Origin: an uncultured Bacteroidota bacterium
GTDB taxonomy: Bacteria; Bacteroidota; Bacteroidia; NS11-12g; UBA955
NCBI GenBank assembly: GCA_903953615.1
Contig: CAJBKH010000369.1
Location: 1-21,934, forward strand
Direction: 5' to 3'
DNA: 21,934 bases
Every line of letters starts with the position of its first letter. The first letter of the stretch is position 1. Under the pieces are notes generated by a model, which worked only from the letters and a program-made list of their open reading frames with translations, ran no database searches and was not told the DNA's origin. Below, in pieces: positions 15,489 through 21,934 of this stretch. A program made the position numbers and the translations under genes.

Positions 15489-18400
15489 AAAACAGTTATT
15501 GGTTCTGCTTGCGCTGGTTTTGTTTCAAACCGCCATTGCTCAGGTAGTTGTCAATGTTTCTGTTAAACCACCCTTTACGCCTTTTATAAGCGACTATACC
15601 AACCCTGCACGTTTGCAAGATATTAGCGTTTCGCTTTTTAATCAAAGTGGGAGCGATCTTAAACTCAAATTCAAATTTACACTTAGCAACCAAGCCAAAG
15701 GTATTCAAATTGCCATCAAAGAATTGGCTACACCCATTGCCCCGCTTGAATTGAATAAAAACGAATTTAAATTCGTGGTCTTAGAAGATGTTAGCAATCT
15801 TTATGGAAAACTAGATCAAAACAGTTTTGACATGAGTGGGGCCGATATTCAAAGTTTAATACTCGATGGTACCATACCCGATGGGGTTTATGAACTTTGC
15901 TTACAGGCCTATGATTATGATGCGCCTGGTTTTAGTAAACCACTTTCAGCTGCCTCGCCATCAGGTTGTTTTACTTTTCAAGTGAATTACACCGACCCGC
16001 CAACGGATATACGTTTTAACAACAATTTATTGCAATATAATTTTGGTGGCACAGTGCCTAAAATGGGCGTACAAGGCAGTTTAGGTCAAAATTATACTGT
16101 GCAATTTACACCGCCTGCATTGAACATTGGTAGTGTTTATGAATATGAATTAATGGTGTTTTCGGAAGAAGTTGTTAACCCCACCCGCCAAAGGGAAAAC
16201 AGTTTACTGAACGCAATACAAACCATTCAGCCTATCATTAGAAAAACATCCCAAGTGCCTTTTTTTGTAATAGGTCCTGAGGATTTATCACTCGATTACA
16301 ATAGCAATTATTACTTACTCATTAAGGCTGTTGATTTGAATGAAAAAACATTGTTCAAAAACAAGGGTTTTAGCACCTTTAAAGCTTTTAATTTGGTAGA
16401 TGTACAGCCTTTATTTATGCCAGCTCCCCAATTTACTTTGGCCGCTTGTGGAAAGGAAATTAGAAGCACAGAATTGCCTAGCACACTGACTTGGAGCAAT
16501 GGTATTGATTTGGTAACAGATGCAAGGATAAAAAATATTGTAGAAACAAGAATCAAAGTGGTTAGATTCAATAGCAATGTCATTCCGCCTGTAGATATTT
16601 TTAGTTCCAACCTAGGTTTTGTGCTTAAAGACACGGTGATTAGGTATGCTGACAGAGGAAAAATGACAGAAAGTATTGCGATGAGTTCGGCATTTTTCAA
16701 ACCAGCAGATAACGAGCAAACGCGCTGGGTACTGGGGGTGCATAACAGAGTTATTGAGTTTAGCCCAACAAGTTCATTTATACATTTTACCAATTCTGGG
16801 AAATCCCAGTGTGAGTTTGATGTGTCGTCGGCTGCACAAAACAGTCCGGCTAGACTTTTATTAACTGTTGACTATCCAATTAACAACGATACACTACCTT
16901 TTCAATACCCACCTATAGTGGTAAAAACGGATAATTTAAGTTCTTACAATAAAGTCGTTTTTACCCAGTTTAACAGTGGTTTGGAAATCGTAGAGTCCAA
17001 TAAATATTTAAAATTAAGCACCAATCCTGTAGTGAATGTTTCATTGAATGCTTTAGGATTGGATACCGCTTTGTCGCAAGTCTCCCGTTTGCTCGATCAA
17101 GCAGCAAGACTGCAATTAACGGGTGGAAGTCAGTTGTTAATTGACGATTTTATTCGCTCCGCAGCTTCACTATTAACACAAGTTTCACAGACTTCAAAAA
17201 TTCAAATCACGTATGCGCTTAATTGCAAAAATTTGCCCTTAGGCAATGGCTCGACGGGTAAAATAGCTTTGCTTCAGCAATTGTTGAAATACGAAGCGGC
17301 TAAGCAATTAAGTGGCAACCAATCGGTAATGGCTATACCTAATATAAAAAGCATTCTTTACACCGAGCCATATCGCCATCAAGTGTTGTGGACTGGTCGC
17401 GTTGGGGTTTATTCTGACAATGTTTTTTACAATCCTGGAATGAGTTTGGCCGACTACGAACATAAGTTTAGACTCAATAGTTTTACCTCTGAGGATATGA
17501 ATGCTGAGATGATAAAGCAAGGACTAAAATCGGCTTCAGGAAGTTTTAGTGTTGGGATGAAAACCCCGCAAATTAGAACGCCTTACAATGGAAGAAAACT
17601 AAGCCCAGGCAACGTTGCATTTAATTTCTTAAGCTCTCCCAAACCAGTTAAATTACTTCCAACTGCTGACAACAATGATGCTTGGCGTGAGTTTGAATTC
17701 ATGAGTGTCTCTCAACAATGGAATTTGGAATTGTCACGTGATGTAAATTTTAGAATGATTGATACTGTAATCAGCCATAAGATTATTAAAAACTATGATA
17801 TCCGACAAGGCTCTGCTGAAATTTTGGCTGATCTATACAAAGAAGTAAGTCTGTCTTTTAGAATTATAAAACCTGCAAAGTATTATTGGCGGGTTACTTG
17901 GAGCAATGTAACTTTAGATGACAACAATACAGCGGAAGAAAAAGCCTATTACAGTCAATTAGGCAACCTTTTAGCAGCAAGTCAATTGTTGGGAGAGGAC
18001 GTTAACACCGATTCAATGTTTTTGATTCGCAAGAACTACCGTTTTAGCAGCATAGACAGTTTTGTTGTTGAAGGACCGAAGTTGGCGTCTTTGCCAACAC
18101 CTAACTATGAGCTTGTTTATCCGCTCAATGGCGATACCATTCCGTTTTTATACCCTCCGATTGTTGTCAAGAGCAACCGCCCAGATACTGCATATAAATT
18201 TGTGTTGTCAAAATTCAATTCAAATTTAGAGCCATTTAAAAACCACAATTACTACATACTTGATACTTTAAACGGCGCATCAAAACGCTTAATGCAAATG
18301 TCCTACGAATCATCTTTGTCAACTTTGCAGCATTCGTTCGACGAATTAGCGAAGCAACAATTGCGTGGTGATGGGGACGGCTCAAGCATGAATCCAATGG

Positions 18401-21400
18401 TGGATGCCTTTTTGGCACAAACCCAAAAACAATCCCATTTACAATATTTCAAAACACCCAACTCATCCTTATTGGTCTTAGGGAACAGTCCCGCAGGTAA
18501 ACTGAAACTAAGTATCCTAGTAGCCAATCGCAATGCGGTGGTGCAGCAGACTGGAAATCTAGAGCTTGATCCTGAAGTACCAAACTTCGGTCAATTGGTT
18601 TACAAAGATCCTTATAAAGAAATTGTATGGAATTCGCGTTTCGCTTATTTTTCTCCTAAAGGTGAGAAGATGTCGATTGATAGTTTTGAAAACCTCTTTA
18701 GCAGCGATGAATTGAATGCGAGTTCCGGGATAAATGCCAATAATCAACAGGGATTGGGAGTTATGAATGGCCGATTCTCAGTGGGTATGAAAATGCCAGA
18801 AATACAAGCATTGTCAGGTGCAGCAGCAAATCGCAAAAACATCAAAATAAGGTTTAAACCATCTTTAGCACCCAATAAAATATTCCCTGAGACAGACAAC
18901 AATGAGGCCTGGGAACAATGGCAAGAATTGTTGGTTGCGCAGCAATGGAATATTGAAGTGTCAAAAAGTCCCCGTTTCGATAGTCTTGTGTTTAGACGTT
19001 CTAAATGTATAATCGAAACATACAGTATGCCAGGTGGTCGTGAGCGCTTGATGAACGATCTTTACAACACAAGAGAAGAAACATTTAGTCTCGACACTGC
19101 GGGCAAATATTATTACCGAATAACTTGGAGCAATCCTACCGACATCGATACCAACAATGCATTGCATATGCGTTTTTTTGAATACCAAAATCAGCTAATG
19201 GCGCAAAACCAACTCACCGATGGGACTGGCAATGCAGATGAAGAACCACATGACTTTGGAGCACTCTTGCGCAAAAATTATAAGTTCAGTTATTTGGATA
19301 GCTTTAATGCAGTTGACAGCAATGTTTTAAGGGATACAGCCTTATGCGGTTTGGCTTGTCAATTCAATATGGGTGGAGTTAATATGACACCTCAAACTGC
19401 TCACATAAGAGTAGGGGAACTTGTTCGTGTCGGGCAATTTGAAATGAAGATAAAAACAATAACGTTTAATCCTGTAAGCAAAACGGCTGTAGGCACAGGA
19501 AGTATTCGTTGCAGTTTGTTCCCCGGACCAATATCGGTGGTTTTTTCGCAAGTGAAATTCAATGCAGAAAAACGCTTAATAGAAGGAACTGTAAAAGCTA
19601 AAACAAAAACAGACGACCTTATTGCAGGGTATACCGGCGGGTCGAATTCAATGTTTGAAAAAATATTTAATAAGTATATTGATTACACAGCGGTTAAAAA
19701 CCAGGTCAATAGAGCAGTAAACAATGCCACTGAAGGCGAGATAGACGATTTGTATTCGTACATCAATTCACCTGCTTGTTTGGTTTTAGGTGGTATTTTT
19801 GGAGAAGAAGTAACCATGCCATTCGGATTGAGTAAAGAAGTTGATAATTTCCCTCATACCATTGCTGTTACCGATGTCTTTTTTACCCCTACAGAAGCGA
19901 AGATAAGTGCCGCTGCAATATTGAGAATGACGTACGAGACCCTCGATCAATATGTGGGATTTGGCGCTTCAGATATTTGTTTAACACCAAAGGGTTTGGC
20001 CCAAACTCTTAACGGTGGTGCGCTAGAATTAATGGGATCTATTGATTTTAAAACCAGCGATTCCAATGTGTTTAAAATATTGGGAAGACAAGGTGATGCC
20101 AATGGTAATTCCGGTCAATCGGGTACCCGTTTGGTATGGGATTGCAATGGTTTTAAGCACATAGATTTGAAAGCCTCTTTGGAATTAAGTAGAAACCATG
20201 TATTGCCTGTCATATCTAAAAAGCCAAGCTTTGGCAAAGTTACTGCTACTGGTCATGCTGTTATTAGTTCTCTAAATAATTGGATGTTGTCATTGGACTT
20301 TAATAAAAGTTTTCAGCTAAAAAGTCTACCCGGTTTTACGATTACTTGCCGACAAGCAACATTCGATTTCTCTGACCAAGCCAATGCACAAGGCATGGTG
20401 TTCCCTAGCAATTATTTAGGGGTTAAAGATGCACATTGGAAAGGTGTTTATTTTCAGGAATTAGGATTGCGATTGCCCGATGTATTTAGTGAAAAAGACA
20501 CTGTCAATGGATTAAATATAAATGCTAGAAATTTAATTTTAGACGCGGCTGGTATAACGGCCTCAATTGGGATAGAGAATATTCTAAGTTTAAACAATGG
20601 AAGCCTAACTGGATGGAAATATTCTATTGACAGTTTGTCGATTGATGTTGTCAATAATATACCACGAACAAGCAAACTCAGTGGGCAAATTTCAGTACCT
20701 ATTTTAGCTGGCAACTTGGCTTACAGAATGTTATTGTCACCAAGCAGAAATGCAGACAGTTTGTATGCCCAATTTGGCATTAGAAATACAAATGCAATTG
20801 ATATGCCGGCTTGGTTCGCAACCTTGAATTTGTCTGCCAGCAGCCGCATCGATGTTTTGGGTGATATTACAAGGCCTCAAACATTGGCTTTGCAAAGCAA
20901 TTTTAATGGCAGCATCACACTAGGCGCTGCCGATATCGCAGGACTAAAAGATGTTCGTTTGGGTACTCTGCCTTTTGAAGGACTTAAAGTAAAAACAAGT
21001 ATTGCCAATCCACTCGAATTTAAAGTAACACTCGACAAACTTGGTGGTTTGGATATGAACAGAGTTATAAGCAATACCAGCATGCCATCAGACACTTCTA
21101 GGAACTCAAGTACCCCGCCTGCTATAACTGGTCAACAGAAGACCGGAGGATTTCCAATTAATATTTCTGATGTACGTATGGATGAGTTTAGCGGTAAATG
21201 TACATTCGATTTGAGCAATGAAGCCGGATCTAGAATTGGTTTGACATTTAAAATAACTGTCAATGTGGTCGACTTAGGCAACAACTCCATCGGAGGTAGC
21301 TGTAAACTCGGTATATATGCAGCACCTAAATCGATGAATTCCCTATGGGAGTTTAAGCCATCGGGATTAAATGTCGATACCATTCACATTTCAGCATTTT

Positions 21401-21934
21401 TGAATGGAGCCATTAAAGTAGCCGGTGGTATTACTTTTATTAGCAATGATCCTGTATACGGAAATGGAATTGCAGGATTTCTTTTTGCGGATATTAAGCC
21501 AAGTATTGCGGTTGGTGTTACGGGTATGTTTGGTGAAGTAAATGGTATGCGCTATTGGATGTTTGGCGCTTTTGCGAAAATCAATCCGGGTATACCAATT
21601 GACTTTTCAGCCAATGTGCTTTATGCCAATTCAATTTCTGCTGAGGCTTGGTATAAAATGCGCAGAACTTCAGGCGATGCAACCGCTCAGGCTGCAGGAT
21701 TTCAAATCGGTCGCTCACCAAGTGGGGCAAGTTTTGTGCCCGATAATAGAACGTTCTTCGGCTTTGGTGCCGCCTTAGGATTAACAGGCCCTCCTGGTAC
21801 ACCTTTGTTCGGTGATGTTGGATTGTATGCAACGATTAACAATCAAGGCGGTTTAAGTCTCTTAACCATGGAGGGCAATATTTGGATGACCAACGACAAC
21901 AAAGCAAGTGCGCCTGTGTTGGTAAATTGCAACG
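15472..21934 (+). CDS. Giant secreted TANFOR-like protein, 3' end outside window
   Basis: ATG at 15472 opens a frame that I followed codon by codon to the window end without a stop: 2154 codons, still incomplete. Residues 1-23 are a Sec signal (MALVFKKQLLVLLALVLFQ, ending TAIA). Residues about 24-180 form a beta-rich domain with a Cys pair (LCLQAYDYD at 143; SGCF at 166). Two homologous modules follow at 468-864 and 883-1278, each opening GDT(I)PF.YPPIVV-like and containing SVGMK, DNN.AW, QQWN and YYWRVTWSN-like motifs. From about 1292 there is a long beta-solenoid or barrel-like part, including FGASDICLTPKGLAQ and DPVYGNGIAG with MRYWMFGAF near 2030. From memory this layout resembles large uncharacterised Bacteroidota proteins, some annotated with a TANFOR domain. 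A sorting domain, if any, lies beyond the window. It overlaps the barrel gene by 17 bases. Confidence 0.9.
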   Translation, partial: MALVFKKQLLVLLALVLFQTAIAQVVVNVSVKPPFTPFISDYTNPARLQDISVSLFNQSGSDLKLKFKFTLSNQAKGIQIAIKELATPIAPLELNKNEFKFVVLEDVSNLYGKLDQNSFDMSGADIQSLILDGTIPDGVYELCLQAYDYDAPGFSKPLSAASPSGCFTFQVNYTDPPTDIRFNNNLLQYNFGGTVPKMGVQGSLGQNYTVQFTPPALNIGSVYEYELMVFSEEVVNPTRQRENSLLNAIQTIQPIIRKTSQVPFFVIGPEDLSLDYNSNYYLLIKAVDLNEKTLFKNKGFSTFKAFNLVDVQPLFMPAPQFTLAACGKEIRSTELPSTLTWSNGIDLVTDARIKNIVETRIKVVRFNSNVIPPVDIFSSNLGFVLKDTVIRYADRGKMTESIAMSSAFFKPADNEQTRWVLGVHNRVIEFSPTSSFIHFTNSGKSQCEFDVSSAAQNSPARLLLTVDYPINNDTLPFQYPPIVVKTDNLSSYNKVVFTQFNSGLEIVESNKYLKLSTNPVVNVSLNALGLDTALSQVSRLLDQAARLQLTGGSQLLIDDFIRSAASLLTQVSQTSKIQITYALNCKNLPLGNGSTGKIALLQQLLKYEAAKQLSGNQSVMAIPNIKSILYTEPYRHQVLWTGRVGVYSDNVFYNPGMSLADYEHKFRLNSFTSEDMNAEMIKQGLKSASGSFSVGMKTPQIRTPYNGRKLSPGNVAFNFLSSPKPVKLLPTADNNDAWREFEFMSVSQQWNLELSRDVNFRMIDTVISHKIIKNYDIRQGSAEILADLYKEVSLSFRIIKPAKYYWRVTWSNVTLDDNNTAEEKAYYSQLGNLLAASQLLGEDVNTDSMFLIRKNYRFSSIDSFVVEGPKLASLPTPNYELVYPLNGDTIPFLYPPIVVKSNRPDTAYKFVLSKFNSNLEPFKNHNYYILDTLNGASKRLMQMSYESSLSTLQHSFDELAKQQLRGDGDGSSMNPMVDAFLAQTQKQSHLQYFKTPNSSLLVLGNSPAGKLKLSILVANRNAVVQQTGNLELDPEVPNFGQLVYKDPYKEIVWNSRFAYFSPKGEKMSIDSFENLFSSDELNASSGINANNQQGLGVMNGRFSVGMKMPEIQALSGAAANRKNIKIRFKPSLAPNKIFPETDNNEAWEQWQELLVAQQWNIEVSKSPRFDSLVFRRSKCIIETYSMPGGRERLMNDLYNTREETFSLDTAGKYYYRITWSNPTDIDTNNALHMRFFEYQNQLMAQNQLTDGTGNADEEPHDFGALLRKNYKFSYLDSFNAVDSNVLRDTALCGLACQFNMGGVNMTPQTAHIRVGELVRVGQFEMKIKTITFNPVSKTAVGTGSIRCSLFPGPISVVFSQVKFNAEKRLIEGTVKAKTKTDDLIAGYTGGSNSMFEKIFNKYIDYTAVKNQVNRAVNNATEGEIDDLYSYINSPACLVLGGIFGEEVTMPFGLSKEVDNFPHTIAVTDVFFTPTEAKISAAAILRMTYETLDQYVGFGASDICLTPKGLAQTLNGGALELMGSIDFKTSDSNVFKILGRQGDANGNSGQSGTRLVWDCNGFKHIDLKASLELSRNHVLPVISKKPSFGKVTATGHAVISSLNNWMLSLDFNKSFQLKSLPGFTITCRQATFDFSDQANAQGMVFPSNYLGVKDAHWKGVYFQELGLRLPDVFSEKDTVNGLNINARNLILDAAGITASIGIENILSLNNGSLTGWKYSIDSLSIDVVNNIPRTSKLSGQISVPILAGNLAYRMLLSPSRNADSLYAQFGIRNTNAIDMPAWFATLNLSASSRIDVLGDITRPQTLALQSNFNGSITLGAADIAGLKDVRLGTLPFEGLKVKTSIANPLEFKVTLDKLGGLDMNRVISNTSMPSDTSRNSSTPPAITGQQKTGGFPINISDVRMDEFSGKCTFDLSNEAGSRIGLTFKITVNVVDLGNNSIGGSCKLGIYAAPKSMNSLWEFKPSGLNVDTIHISAFLNGAIKVAGGITFISNDPVYGNGIAGFLFADIKPSIAVGVTGMFGEVNGMRYWMFGAFAKINPGIPIDFSANVLYANSISAEAWYKMRRTSGDATAQAAGFQIGRSPSGASFVPDNRTFFGFGAALGLTGPPGTPLFGDVGLYATINNQGGLSLLTMEGNIWMTNDNKASAPVLVNCN
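16873..18063 (+). repeat. Internal tandem module, copy 1 of giant protein
   Basis: Residues 468-864 (397 residues) of the giant protein. The module opens YPINNDTLPFQYPPIVV, includes FSVGMKTPQI, TADNNDAW, SQQWNLELS and YYWRVTWSN, and closes RKNYRFSSIDSF. Each landmark recurs in the same order in copy 2, whose start is 1245 bases further on. Confidence 0.85.
18118..19305 (+). repeat. Internal tandem module, copy 2 of giant protein
   Basis: Residues 883-1278 (396 residues). The module opens YPLNGDTIPFLYPPIVV, includes FSVGMKMPEI, ETDNNEAW, AQQWNIEVS and YYYRITWSN, and closes RKNYKFSYLDSF. The start-to-start distance to copy 1 is exactly 415 codons. The opening and closing motifs are much better conserved than the middle. 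Confidence 0.85.

Noticed and set aside
16311..16793. 160-codon minus-strand frame and other short minus-strand frames to 21832
   Set aside because: All lie opposite the continuous plus-strand frame from 15472, which has a signal peptide and conserved repeats; they are shadows.

Overview
The window looks like part of a Bacteroidota chromosome. It is AT-rich. Two long secreted proteins end in C-terminal domains typical of type IX secretion (T9SS type A, starting YPNP). Several exported proteins have Sec signals ending in AQ or SQ, two lipoproteins have clear lipoboxes, and promoter-like TAnnTTTG motifs occur upstream of several genes. No rRNA, tRNA, CRISPR array or transposase was seen.

Left part (1-4780): a GC-rich near-palindromic hairpin (53-111); a minus-strand T9SS-exported protein with a clan GH-A-like glycosidase core (154-1977); a 514-base non-coding gap; then three plus-strand genes for exported proteins of unknown function (2492-2956, 3099-3704, 3728-4417), the last two being lipoproteins in an apparent operon. 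A strong bidirectional terminator (4469-4496) follows. Beyond it lies a decayed copy of a piece of the last lipoprotein gene (4606-4727) and a GC-rich intergenic element.

Middle part (4781-13660): six tightly packed minus-strand genes, probably one transcript read from 13660 down to 4781. In order of transcription they are two paralogous 360-residue beta-helix proteins, a 1407-residue T9SS surface protein built of two kinds of tandem repeat, a NarL/LuxR-type histidine kinase with a TPR-rich presumed periplasmic sensor, and its response regulator, which overlaps the kinase gene by 8 bases. The arrangement suggests a surface or cell-envelope module with its own sensor.

Right part (13661-21934): the 121-base divergent intergenic region holds two copies of a 16-base palindrome in inverted orientation, centred 52 bases apart (about five helical turns). 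To its right a plus-strand operon encodes a 568-residue outer-membrane beta-barrel-like protein (TTG start) and, overlapping its end by 17 bases, a giant secreted protein. That second frame runs open for at least 2154 codons and leaves the window unfinished. It contains an internal tandem duplication of about 396 residues and resembles large uncharacterised Bacteroidota surface proteins (TANFOR-like, from memory). This barrel plus giant-protein pair, facing the repeat-protein and two-component operon across a structured control region, is the best candidate for an undescribed system in the window.
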